From Pseudomonas sp. Bc-h (GTDB lineage: Bacteria > Pseudomonadota > Gammaproteobacteria > Pseudomonadales > Pseudomonadaceae), in assembly GCF_002080045.1 (NCBI RefSeq), contig NZ_MUIN01000008.1:1-64000 (forward strand): a DNA stretch of 64,000 nt, in the 5' to 3' direction. Below are positions 1 through 10,419 of this stretch, one piece after another. The notes beneath the pieces are model-generated. The model made no database searches, had not been told where the DNA came from, and saw only the letters and a program-made list of their open reading frames with translations. A program made the translations under genes and the position numbers. Every line of letters starts with the position of its first letter. Position 1 is the first letter of the stretch.

Positions 1-150
1 ATCTGAACCGAAGCACTTCCTCACTGCTTACTTCGTCCAACTCTTTGATTATCAAGGAGTTTTCCGTTTCGTCTGCGCCGGAAGTGGGGCGAATTATAGA
101 CAGTTCCAGAGGGGCGTCAATACCTTTTTCATTAAATTGTCATATCGGTC
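1..150 (-). promoter_or_regulatory. Strong stable-RNA (probably rRNA operon) promoter and leader, reading left
   Basis: On the minus strand there is TTGACG (120-115), a 16-bp spacer and a perfect TATAAT (98-93), followed by a GC-rich discriminator (TCGCCCCAC). The region upstream of -35 (121-150) is AT-rich and could be an UP element. The leader from about position 87 to the left edge holds no ORF. Consensus hexamers with a GC-rich discriminator and untranslated leader are typical of Pseudomonas rrn promoters, so a 16S gene probably lies just beyond the left edge. A tRNA operon is the alternative. The promoter is seen directly; the rRNA assignment is inferred. Confidence 0.65.
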
Positions 151-169
151 AGAAATAGCCCTGAAAGCA

Positions 170-196
170 AAGGGGCGAGCCTTGCGGCCCGCCCCT
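170..196 (-). terminator. Rho-independent-like terminator after mmsA
   Basis: A GC-rich stem (GGGGCG paired with CGCCCC around an 11-12-nt loop) lies 12 bp beyond the mmsA stop. On the minus strand it is followed by TTTGCTTTC, a weak T-rich tail. It separates the bau genes from the stable-RNA promoter, which points the same way. Confidence 0.6.
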
Positions 197-208
197 TGCG
201 CTTAGTCA

Positions 209-1702
<1,494 letters not shown>

Positions 1703-1770
1703 GCGTTAACTCCGAAAAAAGTTTGCCCGCAGGCGCTACCGAAGTCGCGCCTGTTAATAGTAAGAGGAGA

Positions 1771-3117
1771 TCAGTCGACCTGGTTGAGCGCTTCGCCCAC
1801 GGCGTCAAACATGCGGTCCAGATCTTGCGGTGTGCTGTTGAAGGTTGGCCCGAACTGCAGGGTGTCTCCGCCAAAGCGCACATAGAAACCGGCTTTCCAC
1901 AGCTTCATCGCTGCTTCGAACGGACGCACGATGGCGTCACCATCACGGGCAGCGATCTGAATCGCGCCAGCCAGCCCATAGTTGCGGATGTCGATGACGT
2001 TCTTGCTGCCCTTGAGACCATGCAGCGAGTTCTCGAAGTGCGGCGCTGTTTCAGCGACCTGCTGCACCAGATTTTCGCGCTGGAGGATATCCAGTGCCGC
2101 GAGGCCGGCGGCACAGGCCACTGGATGCGCCGAATAGGTATAGCCGTGAGGGAATTCAACCGCATATTCCGGCGTCGGCTGATTCATGAACGTCTGATAG
2201 ATCTCGCTGCTGGCAATCACTGCGCCCATTGGAATGGCGCCGTTGGTGACCTGCTTGGCAATACACATCAGATCTGGGGTCACGCCGAAGCTGTCAGCAC
2301 CGAACATCGAACCGGTACGACCAAAACCGGTAATGACTTCGTCGAAGATCAGCAGGATATTGTGCTGGTCGCAGATTTCACGCAGGCGCTTGAGATAACC
2401 CTGCGGCGGAACGATCACACCGGCAGAACCGGCCATTGGTTCGACGATTACCGCTGCGATATTTGACGCATCGTGCAGCTCGATCAATTTGAGCATTTCA
2501 TCGGCCAGCGCGATCCCGCCCTGCTCAGGCATGCCGCGAGAATAGGCGTTGCTGGCGAGCAAGGTGTGAGGCAAATGATCGACATCCATCAATTGGCCAA
2601 ACATCTTGCGGTTGCCGTTGACGCCACCCAGGCTGGTGCCCGCGATGTTCACACCGTGATAGCCACGAGCACGACCAATCATTTTGGTCTTGGTGGCCTG
2701 GCCTTTCAGGCGCCAGTAGGCACGTACCATCTTCACCGCAGTGTCCGCGCACTCGGAACCGGAGTCTGTGTAGAACACGTGGTTCAAGCTGCCGGGCGTC
2801 AGGTCGGTGATCTTTTCCGCCAGCTGGAAAGACAGCGGATGGCCGAACTGGAAAGCTGGGGAATAGTCGAGGGTGCCCAGTTGCCTGGAGACCGCTTCCT
2901 GGATTTCCTTGCGAGTATGGCCAGCGCCACAAGTCCACAGACCGGACAAACCGTCATAGATCTTGCGTCCCTTGTCGTCTGTCAGATAGCTGCCTTCTGC
3001 CGCAACGATCAGTCGCGGATCGCGCTGGAAATTGCGGTTGGCGGTGTAGGGCATCCAGTGGGCATCGAGCTTGAGCTGGCTTGCCACAGACATATCAGAC
3101 GATTCGGGCATGTTCAT
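1771..3117 (-). CDS. bauA: Beta-alanine--pyruvate aminotransferase (omega-amino acid transaminase)
   Basis: A 448-aa class III PLP aminotransferase that transfers the amino group of beta-alanine to pyruvate, giving malonate semialdehyde and alanine. DEVITGFGRTG precedes the PLP lysine in CIAKQVTNG; counting from the chosen ATG this is K288, the position known for the P. putida omega-amino acid aminotransferase. A GTG 15 bp further upstream would extend the frame, but it sits inside the GTGAGG Shine-Dalgarno, so ATG at 3117 is preferred. mmsA follows 68 bp downstream, consistent with one operon. The divergent LysR gene is probably its activator (BauR). Confidence 0.93.
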   Translation of the reverse strand: MNMPESSDMSVASQLKLDAHWMPYTANRNFQRDPRLIVAAEGSYLTDDKGRKIYDGLSGLWTCGAGHTRKEIQEAVSRQLGTLDYSPAFQFGHPLSFQLAEKITDLTPGSLNHVFYTDSGSECADTAVKMVRAYWRLKGQATKTKMIGRARGYHGVNIAGTSLGGVNGNRKMFGQLMDVDHLPHTLLASNAYSRGMPEQGGIALADEMLKLIELHDASNIAAVIVEPMAGSAGVIVPPQGYLKRLREICDQHNILLIFDEVITGFGRTGSMFGADSFGVTPDLMCIAKQVTNGAIPMGAVIASSEIYQTFMNQPTPEYAVEFPHGYTYSAHPVACAAGLAALDILQRENLVQQVAETAPHFENSLHGLKGSKNVIDIRNYGLAGAIQIAARDGDAIVRPFEAAMKLWKAGFYVRFGGDTLQFGPTFNSTPQDLDRMFDAVGEALNQVD

Positions 3118-3266
3118 TGGAATTAACCTCACAAGGGTGTGGGTGGCCTGTCTTCATATCTCTTGAACAGCGGCATGAAGCAGGTCCGGGTTGCAGCTAC
3201 GTTGCCACGGGCATAAAGTCGGGAAAATCCTGCTTTTATGATCTTTAGTTGGCCGATTACTAAACT
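3118..3266. promoter_or_regulatory. Divergent bauA / bauR control region
   Basis: The 149 bp between the divergent bauA and LysR start codons hold no ORF. LysR activators normally bind such shared regions. It is AT-rich just before the LysR start (tttatgatctttagttgg). No convincing T-N11-A dyad was singled out, so the operator is not placed. Confidence 0.45.
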
Positions 3267-4187
3267 ATGAGCACTCGCCGTTCCGACCCGCTGGCACAAG
3301 TCAGCGACTTTGATATCCGCCTGCTGCGCATTTTTCGAAGCGTAGTCGAATCAGGTGGCTTCTCCGCAGCAGAGAGCGCTCTGGGTATTGGCCGCTCTGC
3401 CATCAGTCAACAAATGAGCGATCTGGAGCAACGTCTCGGACTGCGCCTCTGTCAGCGCGGCCGAGCGGGGTTTTCGCTGACAGTAGAAGGCCGTGAGGTT
3501 TATCAGTCGTCGCTGCAGTTGCTGAGCGCGCTTGAAAGTTTTCGTACAGAGGTTAACGGCCTCCACCGACATTTGCGCGGTGAGCTGAACATCGGCTTGA
3601 CCGATAACCTCGTCACCCTCCCCCACATGCGCATCACTCATGCGCTGTCGCAATTGAAAGAGCGCGGGCCGGATGTGCACATCAACATTCGGATGATCGC
3701 CCCCAATGAAGTCGAGCAAGGTGTGCTCGATGGCAGCCTGCATGTCGGCGTCGTGCCGCAGGCAAGCGCTCTTTCAGGTCTGGAGTATCAGCCGCTCTAC
3801 AGCGAACGTTCGCTGTTGTACTGCGCAGTTGGCCACCCTCTTTTTTATGTGGATGACGCGCAATTGCCCGATGAGCGGCTTGCGGAGCAAGAGGCTATCG
3901 CGCCGACGTTCCGTTTGCCGACCGAAATCCAGGCCCACTACCAGGCACTCAAATGCACCGCCAGTGCTTCGGATCGAGAAGGCATGGCGTTTTTGATTCT
4001 GACCGGTCGCTACATCGGCTATCTGCCGGACCACTACGCAAGCTTCTGGGTGCAGCAAGGACGCTTGCGGGCATTGAAACCACAAGCGCGCTTTTATGAT
4101 TTGAGCCTGGTGACCGTGACGCGCAAGGGACGCCGCCCTCATTTGGTGCTGGAGAGTTTCCTGGAAAGTCTGGACGCCACACGATGA
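3267..4187 (+). CDS. bauR: LysR-family regulator, probable beta-alanine catabolism activator BauR
   Basis: A 306-aa LysR-type regulator. The N-terminal winged HTH spans about residues 15-75 (FRSVVESGGFSAAESALGIGRSAISQQMSDLEQRLG), followed by the effector-binding domain, at normal family length. It is divergent from bauA with a 149-bp shared region, the same arrangement as P. aeruginosa PA0133 (BauR) and PA0132 (BauA). The inferred role is activation of bauA-mmsA in response to beta-alanine. The LysR family is certain; the BauR identity rests on position. Confidence 0.82.
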   Translation: MSTRRSDPLAQVSDFDIRLLRIFRSVVESGGFSAAESALGIGRSAISQQMSDLEQRLGLRLCQRGRAGFSLTVEGREVYQSSLQLLSALESFRTEVNGLHRHLRGELNIGLTDNLVTLPHMRITHALSQLKERGPDVHINIRMIAPNEVEQGVLDGSLHVGVVPQASALSGLEYQPLYSERSLLYCAVGHPLFYVDDAQLPDERLAEQEAIAPTFRLPTEIQAHYQALKCTASASDREGMAFLILTGRYIGYLPDHYASFWVQQGRLRALKPQARFYDLSLVTVTRKGRRPHLVLESFLESLDATR

Positions 4188-4293
4188 AGCCTTCAATGCC
4201 TTCAAAGGCAAGTTCGAAAGCACACCGAACGCGTTAAAAAAACCAATAAGCATCTGTTTTAAAAAGATATTCACTTAAAGGATCTATAACTAC

Positions 4294-4309
4294 CTGATCA
4301 GTTGGACAG
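4294..4309 (+). promoter_or_regulatory. RutR-like operator candidate upstream of xanthine/uracil permease
   Basis: CTGATCAGTTGGACAG matches the E. coli RutR operator (TTGACCA-N2-TGGTCAA) at 10 of 14 specified positions with correct spacing, and lies within ACCTGATCAGTTGGACAGGT (4292-4311). It is 93 bp before the permease start. A RutR-like regulator is encoded immediately after that permease. Confidence 0.5.
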
Positions 4310-4401
4310 GTTTTTGCAATGCAGGTGATGTCGGTGCAATGTCTCAGTGGTTCCCACAAGCGCGCGCCCGACTTGGCCAACACAAAAACCGAGAGTCCAG
4401 C

Positions 4402-5787
4402 ATGCAGCCTGAAGCGCCAGACAATAACGACCTGATCTACGGCCTCAATGACAGACCCACCCCCGCACCCGCCATTCTCGCGGCCGTCCAACATGTCCTC
4501 GCAGCTTTCGTAGGGATCATCACGCCGCCACTGATCATTGGCTCGGCTCTGGGCCTGGGCGCTTACCTGCCCTACCTGATCAGCATGGCGCTGATGGTAT
4601 CCGGCGTAGGCACTTTCATTCAGGCACGTCGTCCGTTCGGCATCGGCGCCGGGATGATCTGCCTGCAAGGGACCAGTTTTGCGTTTCTCGGCGCGGTTTT
4701 GTCCGCCGGCTTTATGGTCAAGCAACGCGGCGGCAGCCCAGAAGACATCATGGCAATGGTGTTTGGCGTGTGTTTCTTCGGTGCCATCGTGCAGATCGTG
4801 CTCAGCCGCTTCATCGGCCAGTTGCGGCGCGTCATCACCCCGCTGGTGACCGGCATCGTCATCACCCTGATCGGTGTCAGCCTGATCAAAGTCGGAGTGA
4901 CTGATCTGGGAGGCGGTTTCAACGCCCCCGACTTTGGCGAACCGGTGAATCTGGTACTCGGCGTATTCGTGCTGCTGGTGATCATTCTGCTCAACCGCTC
5001 GAACACGCCCTGGGTTCGTCTTTCGGCGATCATCATCGGGCTGGCGGTTGGCAGCGTCGCTGCGTGGTTCAGCGGGAAACTGGTGCCGCACTCCATCAGC
5101 GATGTGGCATTGATCAGCATCCCTACGCCATTCCGCTTCGGTTTCAGCTTCGATTGGGCGGCTTTCTTGCCGGTCGCGCTGATTTATCTGATCAGCAGCA
5201 TCGAAACCGTAGGCGACCTGACGGCCAACTGCATGCTCTCTCGCGAACCGATCAAGGGTCCGAGCTACATCGCGCGTCTCAAAGGCGGCGTGCTGGGTGA
5301 TGGCGTCAGCTGCATGATCGCCGCAACCTTCAGCGCGTTCCCCAACACCACATTCGCCCAGAACAACGGGGTGATCCAACTGACTGGCGTCGCCAGCCGC
5401 TATGTAGGTCTCTACATCGGAGCGATCCTGTTTCTCCTCGGACTTTTCCCGGTGATCGGTGCGATTCTTCAACAGATCCCGAAACCGGTGCTCGGCGGCG
5501 CCACCCTCGTGATGTTCGGCAGCGTCGCAGCGGCAGGCGTTCGTATCCTCGCGCAATCACCATTGGATCGACGCAGCATGCTGATCATTGCGACGTCGTT
5601 CGGCGTCGGGCTGGGCATAGCCGCGCAACCGACGCTGCTCCATCACTTGCCACAGTTGGTACAAAACTTGTTTGATTCGGCCATCACCAGTGGCGGGCTC
5701 ACAGCGATCGCGATGTGCATTCTGTTGCCGGAACGCAACGAGGCCAGCGCAGCAAAAAAGCCGGAAATCGAAGCCCTTGAGCACTAA
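4402..5787 (+). CDS. NCS2 xanthine/uracil permease (XanP/XanQ type)
   Basis: A 461-aa inner-membrane nucleobase:H+ symporter with about 14 predicted hydrophobic segments. It shows NCS2 signatures: the QH pair in the first membrane segment (AAVQHVLAAF), ETVGDLTANC, and the NNGVIQLTGVASRYVG stretch found in the E. coli xanthine permeases XanP/XanQ. The frame is open from 4339, but ATG 4402 (MQPEAPDN) fits the family and has GAGAG upstream. Location between beta-alanine genes and a RutR-like regulator suggests uptake of xanthine, uracil or urate. Exact substrate is not determinable from the sequence. Confidence 0.88.
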   Translation: MQPEAPDNNDLIYGLNDRPTPAPAILAAVQHVLAAFVGIITPPLIIGSALGLGAYLPYLISMALMVSGVGTFIQARRPFGIGAGMICLQGTSFAFLGAVLSAGFMVKQRGGSPEDIMAMVFGVCFFGAIVQIVLSRFIGQLRRVITPLVTGIVITLIGVSLIKVGVTDLGGGFNAPDFGEPVNLVLGVFVLLVIILLNRSNTPWVRLSAIIIGLAVGSVAAWFSGKLVPHSISDVALISIPTPFRFGFSFDWAAFLPVALIYLISSIETVGDLTANCMLSREPIKGPSYIARLKGGVLGDGVSCMIAATFSAFPNTTFAQNNGVIQLTGVASRYVGLYIGAILFLLGLFPVIGAILQQIPKPVLGGATLVMFGSVAAAGVRILAQSPLDRRSMLIIATSFGVGLGIAAQPTLLHHLPQLVQNLFDSAITSGGLTAIAMCILLPERNEASAAKKPEIEALEH

Positions 5788-5871
5788 TTTCCACGGCCAA
5801 CGCTTGTCGGATCGTCACGGGTGCGTTATCTGTTCAACCCGTCGCACCCAATGATCCGTCTGGAACCGCAC

Positions 5872-6531
5872 ATGACCCTTGAAGTCCCCGCTCACAGCGT
5901 CAGCGCCACTAAACCGGCGAGCCGTATTCGTCAGAAGAATGAAGAAACGATCATGAAGGCTGCCGAAGACGAGTTCGCTCGACACGGGTTCAAGGGCACC
6001 AGCATGAACACGATCGCGCAGAATGCAGGGCTGCCCAAGGCCAATCTGCACTACTACTTCACCAACAAGCTGGGGCTGTACATCGCGGTCCTGAGTAACA
6101 TCATTCAGCTGTGGGACAGCACCTTCAACAATCTGAAGGTCGAGGACGATCCAGCCCAGGCACTGAGTCATTACATCCGCGCCAAAATGGAGTTTTCCCG
6201 GCGCCAGCCACAGGCCTCGCGGATTTTCGCGATGGAGATCATCAGCGGCGGCGAATGCCTGAACGAGTATTTCAGCCAGGATTACCGACAGTGGTTTCAG
6301 GGACGCGCCTCGGTGTTTCAGGCGTGGATCGATGCAGGCAAGATGGACGCGGTCGACCCGGTGCACCTGATTTTCCTGCTCTGGGGTAGCACGCAGCATT
6401 ACGCCGACTTCGCCACTCAGATTTGCCAGGTTACCGGCCGCACACGCCTGACCAAGCAGGACATGGAGGAAGCCGGAAACAATCTGATCCGAATCATTCT
6501 CAAGGGTTGCGGGCTCACGCCACCGATCTGA
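5872..6531 (+). CDS. rutR: TetR-family regulator, RutR-like
   Basis: A 219-aa TetR-family repressor resembling E. coli RutR (212 aa, a uracil/thymine sensor) along its whole length. The HTH is at about 45-75 (TSMNTIAQNAGLPKANLHYYFTNKLGLYIAVL). The C-terminal stretch PVHLIFLLWGSTQHYADFATQ corresponds to PQHLIFMIWASTQHYADFATQ in RutR. Upstream in-frame codons at 5821 (GTG) and 5851 (ATG) exist, but none has a clear Shine-Dalgarno, so the start is provisional. Expected to respond to a pyrimidine or purine. The dyads at 4294, 7685, 12934 and 15953 are candidate binding sites. Confidence 0.82.
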   Translation: MTLEVPAHSVSATKPASRIRQKNEETIMKAAEDEFARHGFKGTSMNTIAQNAGLPKANLHYYFTNKLGLYIAVLSNIIQLWDSTFNNLKVEDDPAQALSHYIRAKMEFSRRQPQASRIFAMEIISGGECLNEYFSQDYRQWFQGRASVFQAWIDAGKMDAVDPVHLIFLLWGSTQHYADFATQICQVTGRTRLTKQDMEEAGNNLIRIILKGCGLTPPI

Positions 6532-6565
6532 TACTCAAGACCCAAGCGTCTGGCTGGAACCGTCA

Positions 6566-7159
6566 ATGCCCTCTACCCTCCTCGGCCCTTGCGAATTTCG
6601 TGAAGAGATTCGCAAGAGCCGTTTCATCACCCTCGCCGCTCCCATCAATAGCCCGGCTGACGCCCAAGCGTTTATCGAGCAAAACAGCGACCTCGATGCG
6701 ACGCACAATTGCTGGGCCTGGAAACTGGGGGCGCAATACCGCAGCACTGATGATGGCGAACCCGGCGGCACAGCAGGCAGGCCGATTCTTGCGGCCATCG
6801 AAGCTCAGGATTTCGACCAAATCGTGGTACTGGTGATTCGCTGGTATGGCGGCATTCAACTGGGCACCGGCGGACTGGCCAGGGCCTACGGCGGTGGCGC
6901 CAACAAATGCCTGCAACGGGCTGAACGTAGGGCGCTGATCAACCGCGTCTCGCTGGCATTTGAGTGCACCTTCAGCGAACTGGCATTGGTTAAATTGCGC
7001 CTGGGCGAACTGAACGGTCTGGTAGAGAACGAGAACTTCATGGCCAACGGCGTGGAGTTGTCGATCGCGCTTGGCCCCGAGCAGATTGCAATCTTTCAGC
7101 GCCAGCTTTCCGATATCAGTCGCGGACGCATTGTCCTGCAACCGCAAAGTGACAACTGA
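6566..7159 (+). CDS. yigZ: YigZ / IMPACT (UPF0029) family protein
   Basis: A 197-aa protein of the YigZ family. The N-terminal domain carries the hallmark RWYGGIQLGTGGLARAY (about 92-108) and DDGEPGGTAGRP, followed by a smaller C-terminal alpha/beta domain. E. coli YigZ is about 204 aa. The eukaryotic relative IMPACT regulates Gcn2, but the bacterial role is unsettled. It starts 34 bp after the RutR-like gene, on the same strand, and no cofactor-binding motif is visible. Confidence 0.88.
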   Translation: MPSTLLGPCEFREEIRKSRFITLAAPINSPADAQAFIEQNSDLDATHNCWAWKLGAQYRSTDDGEPGGTAGRPILAAIEAQDFDQIVVLVIRWYGGIQLGTGGLARAYGGGANKCLQRAERRALINRVSLAFECTFSELALVKLRLGELNGLVENENFMANGVELSIALGPEQIAIFQRQLSDISRGRIVLQPQSDN

Positions 7160-7744
7160 GGCACCGTTTTTTATCCAGCCCGGCTATTCAGAGGTTGCCC
7201 ACATCTACTGTGCATCCGCCTGTGGACAAGCTGAGCACATTCATGTGCAGGCCTTGATTCATATGGGCTTTACGACTTTGATCGTTTTTTGATCAACTCA
7301 GTTATCCACTGCACAAATAAGCCGTAAAACAGCAAGTTAGCCTCCCTTATCGCGACTCGGTCCTACTTTGTCCGGGCTTATGCCAGGGTTTGTGGGTTGC
7401 GCACATTAACTGTGGAGCAACCTGTGGATAACAAGTGCAAGGCTTCCCACAGTGCCGGGGATATCTCGCTCCGTGGCGACTGGTCATTTTTCATACAAAA
7501 TTATTGAACCAAAATGACTCGGTGTTGAAATACTTCGCTCGGTGGTGGTGCTCCGTTGACCACAACGATGGCCAATTCCTGCGGGAGGCTGTCTTCCAAG
7601 CGTTAGCTGTTCCGTCGCAAAACCGCCGGCGGGCTGTGCCAATGGCGACTTACTGCGTGCCCAGCCTTGATCGCGATAAAAAACCTGACCAGCTGGCCAA
7701 GAAATTGCTAAGTGCAGTGGCGATCCACTTTTCCCGAGCCAGTC
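7160..7744. other. 585-bp intergenic region with DnaA-box-like sites
   Basis: No supported gene. The first half contains three good DnaA-box matches: 7221-7229 (minus, TTGTCCACA), 7302-7310 (plus, TTATCCACT) and 7423-7431 (minus, a perfect TTATCCACA), amid T-rich runs. The second half leads into the ABC operon. It holds TTGACCA (7556-7562) and TGGCCAA (7569-7575) half-sites separated by 6 nt, and the RutR-like dyad at 7685. Any ORF crossing 7435-7744 lacks a start signal and continues out of frame into the ATPase gene. Confidence 0.5.
7685..7700 (+). promoter_or_regulatory. RutR-like operator candidate upstream of nucleoside ABC operon
   Basis: CTGACCAGCTGGCCAA matches TTGACCA-N2-TGGTCAA at 12 of 14 positions. 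It ends 44 bp before the ABC ATPase start, a typical repressor position. It is the best match of the four candidate sites. Confidence 0.55.
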
Positions 7745-9307
7745 ATGTCCAACACAACGACTCATGCGCGGCTGCAACTGCGCCACATCACCAAACGATA
7801 TCCGGGGTGTCTTGCCAACGATGCCATCGACCTGAGCATTCAGCCGGGGGAAATCCACGCATTGCTCGGCGAGAACGGCGCGGGCAAAAGCACGTTGATG
7901 AAGATCATCTACGGCGTGGTTCAACCTGACGCCGGCCAGATCATCTGGCAAGGTCAAGCGTTGACGATGCGCAACCCCGCCCAGGCTCGAGAGCTGGGCA
8001 TCGGTATGGTGTTTCAACATTTTTCGCTGTTCGAGACCCTGACCGTCGCGCAGAACATCGCACTGGCAATGGGCGCCTCTGCGGGTACACCCAAGCAACT
8101 GGAACCGCGGATTCGTGAGGTCTCGCAGCGTTACGGGATGGCCGTGGAACCTCAGCGGCTGGTTCACAGCCTGTCCATAGGCGAAAGGCAGAAAGTCGAA
8201 ATCATTCGCTGCCTGATGCAGGACATCCGGTTGCTGATCCTCGATGAGCCGACCTCGGTGCTCACGCCGCAAGAGGCCGACGATCTTTTCGTCACTCTGC
8301 GTCGACTGGGAGATGAGGGCTGCAGCATTCTGTTCATCAGCCACAAGCTGGGTGAGGTTCGCGCGTTGTGCCACAGCGCCACCGTTCTGCGCGGCGGCAG
8401 GGTCTCAGGGCACTGTGTCCCTGCCGAATGCAGCGATCTGGAGTTGGCGCGGCTGATGGTTGGAGACGCAGAAGGACTGGTCGCTCACTACCCGAAGACA
8501 GAGGGCGCAGCCCCTTTTCTGCAAGTGGAAAGACTCTCCTGGCATAACCCCGACCCGTTCGGCTGCTCGCTCAAGGATCTGGATCTGCAGGTGCGTAGCG
8601 GCGAAATCGTCGGCATCGCAGGTGTCGCCGGTAACGGACAGGATGAGTTGCTCGCGTTGCTCAGCGGCGAACAAACCTTGCACCGCTCGCAGGCGCAACA
8701 CATTCGTTTTGGAGACCTGGCTGTTGCTCATTTACGACCGGACGCCCGACGCAAACTGGGCCTGACCTTCGTGCCTGCCGAACGTCTTGGGCACGGGGCA
8801 GTGCCGGAAATGAGCCTTGCGGACAACGCCCTGTTAACCGCTTTCCAGCAAGGCCTGGTCAGCAAGGGGCTGATCCAGCGCAGCAAGGTTCTGGAGTTGG
8901 CAAACACCATCATCGAGCGCTTCGCGGTCAAAACGCCCGATGCGCAGACCGCCGCACGCAGCCTGTCGGGCGGCAACCTGCAGAAATTCATCCTGGGTCG
9001 CGAAATACTGCAAAAGCCGAAACTGCTGGTCGCGGCGCACCCGACCTGGGGCGTGGACGTTGGCGCAGCGGCAGCCATTCATCGCGCGCTGATCGCTCTG
9101 CGTGACGCAGGTGCGGCAATTCTGGTGATTTCCGAAGACCTCGATGAACTGTTTCAGATCAGTGACCGTATTGGCGCATTGTCGAGCGGACAACTGTCGG
9201 CACTGGTGCCCGCAGCGCAAACCTCGCAGGTGCAGGTCGGCGGTTGGATGGCCGGGCAATTCGACGCCGATCGCTCCTATCAACCTGCCTGCGCGCCGCT
9301 CACTTAA
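7745..9307 (+). CDS. Nucleoside-type ABC importer, fused double ATPase subunit
   Basis: A 520-aa ATPase with two nucleotide-binding domains, the sugar/nucleoside (Rbs/Nup/Bmp-associated) layout. NBD1 has Walker A GENGAGKST (about 43-51), signature SIGERQKVEI and Walker B LLILDEPT. NBD2 has the usual degenerate P-loop (GVAGNGQDEL) but a good signature (SGGNLQKFILGRE). The frame is open from 7712; ATG 7745 (MSNTTTHARL) fits the family. It corresponds by synteny to PA0136. It is the first gene of a three-gene operon and would power nucleoside uptake with the BMP-type binding protein at 16037. Confidence 0.9.
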   Translation: MSNTTTHARLQLRHITKRYPGCLANDAIDLSIQPGEIHALLGENGAGKSTLMKIIYGVVQPDAGQIIWQGQALTMRNPAQARELGIGMVFQHFSLFETLTVAQNIALAMGASAGTPKQLEPRIREVSQRYGMAVEPQRLVHSLSIGERQKVEIIRCLMQDIRLLILDEPTSVLTPQEADDLFVTLRRLGDEGCSILFISHKLGEVRALCHSATVLRGGRVSGHCVPAECSDLELARLMVGDAEGLVAHYPKTEGAAPFLQVERLSWHNPDPFGCSLKDLDLQVRSGEIVGIAGVAGNGQDELLALLSGEQTLHRSQAQHIRFGDLAVAHLRPDARRKLGLTFVPAERLGHGAVPEMSLADNALLTAFQQGLVSKGLIQRSKVLELANTIIERFAVKTPDAQTAARSLSGGNLQKFILGREILQKPKLLVAAHPTWGVDVGAAAAIHRALIALRDAGAAILVISEDLDELFQISDRIGALSSGQLSALVPAAQTSQVQVGGWMAGQFDADRSYQPACAPLT

Positions 9308-9318
9308 AGGAGGCTACG

Positions 9319-10419
9319 ATGTTGCTTTCACTGGAACCGCGCGGACAAGAATCGCGCGCCATGTTATGGTTTTCCCCGCTGCTCGCGGCCATTCTGACCT
9401 TGATCTCGGGCTCGCTGCTGTTCGTTGCGCTTGGACTCGACCCGCTATTGACCCTGCACACATTGTTGATTGCGCCGGTCAGCGATCTGTATGGCTTGTC
9501 AGAATTAATGGTCAAGGCGCTGCCGATCCTGCTCTGCGCACTGGGGCTCGCCGTCGCCTACCAGGCACGAATCTGGAACATCGGCGCCGAAGGTCAGCTG
9601 TTGATCGGTGCACTGGCCGGGAGCGCGGTGGCCGTCAACGTCATCGACGTCGATAGCCGCTGGGTGTTAGCGCTGATTCTACTGATCGGCATTGCTGCGG
9701 GTGCCGCGTGGGCGGGCCTGACTGCCTGGCTGCGCACGCATTTCAATGCCAACGAAATCCTCACCAGCATCATGCTCAATTACATCGCGCTGAACCTGCT
9801 GCTGTATTTCGTACATGGGCCGCTGAAAGATCCTGCAGGCATGAACTTCCCCGAGTCAGCCATGTTCGGCGATGCCAGTCGTCTGCCGCTGCTGACCGAA
9901 GATGGTCGCGTCCACGCCGGGGTGTATTTCGCGCTGCTAGCCCTGGTTGCGGTCTGGGTCTTGTTGCAACGCAGCTTCGTCGGTTTTCAGATCAAGGTGC
10001 TGGGGCTGGACAAACGCGCGGCCGGATTAGTCGGTTTTCGTGAGAAACGTCTGGTCTGGCTGGCATTGCTGATCAGCGGCGGTCTTGCCGGCTTGGCTGG
10101 CGTCTGCGAAGTGGCCGGCCCGATCGGTCAACTGGTGCCTCAAGTGTCGCCGGGTTATGGCTACGCGGCGATTACGGTGGCATTTCTCGGCCGGCTCAAC
10201 CCCATCGGCATTCTGTTCTCGAGCCTGCTGATGGCGCTGTTGTATCTGGGGGGTGAAAGCGCGCAGATGACCCTCAATTTGCCACAAGCCATTACGCAGC
10301 TGTTTCAGGGGATGATGCTCTTCTTCCTGCTGGCCTGCGATGTGCTGATTCTCTACCGCCCGCGCCTGAAGCTGCGCTGGGCTCGCCGCCAGATGGCCGC
10401 TGTGCCAGGAGCCGTGTGA
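9319..10419 (+). CDS. Nucleoside-type ABC transporter permease 1 (BPD_transp_2)
   Basis: A 366-aa inner-membrane permease of the branched-chain/sugar type with about 9-10 hydrophobic segments. It shows the family stretch YQARIWNIGAEGQLLIGALAG and an EAA-like loop LVGFREKRLVW. The start at 9319 sits behind a near-perfect AAAGGAGG at 9306-9313; the ATPase stops 11 bp upstream. It overlaps the second permease by 1 nt (TGATG), so the two are translationally coupled. It corresponds by position to PA0137. Confidence 0.9.
   Translation: MLLSLEPRGQESRAMLWFSPLLAAILTLISGSLLFVALGLDPLLTLHTLLIAPVSDLYGLSELMVKALPILLCALGLAVAYQARIWNIGAEGQLLIGALAGSAVAVNVIDVDSRWVLALILLIGIAAGAAWAGLTAWLRTHFNANEILTSIMLNYIALNLLLYFVHGPLKDPAGMNFPESAMFGDASRLPLLTEDGRVHAGVYFALLALVAVWVLLQRSFVGFQIKVLGLDKRAAGLVGFREKRLVWLALLISGGLAGLAGVCEVAGPIGQLVPQVSPGYGYAAITVAFLGRLNPIGILFSSLLMALLYLGGESAQMTLNLPQAITQLFQGMMLFFLLACDVLILYRPRLKLRWARRQMAAVPGAV

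Noticed and set aside
7160..7744. Chromosomal origin
   Set aside because: No dnaA, dnaN, rpmH or gidA is nearby and only three DnaA-like boxes are seen; DnaA boxes of equal quality occur in coding DNA.
7435..7929. 164-codon frame overlapping the ABC ATPase start
   Set aside because: Runs out of frame into the conserved ATPase gene and has no ribosome-binding site.
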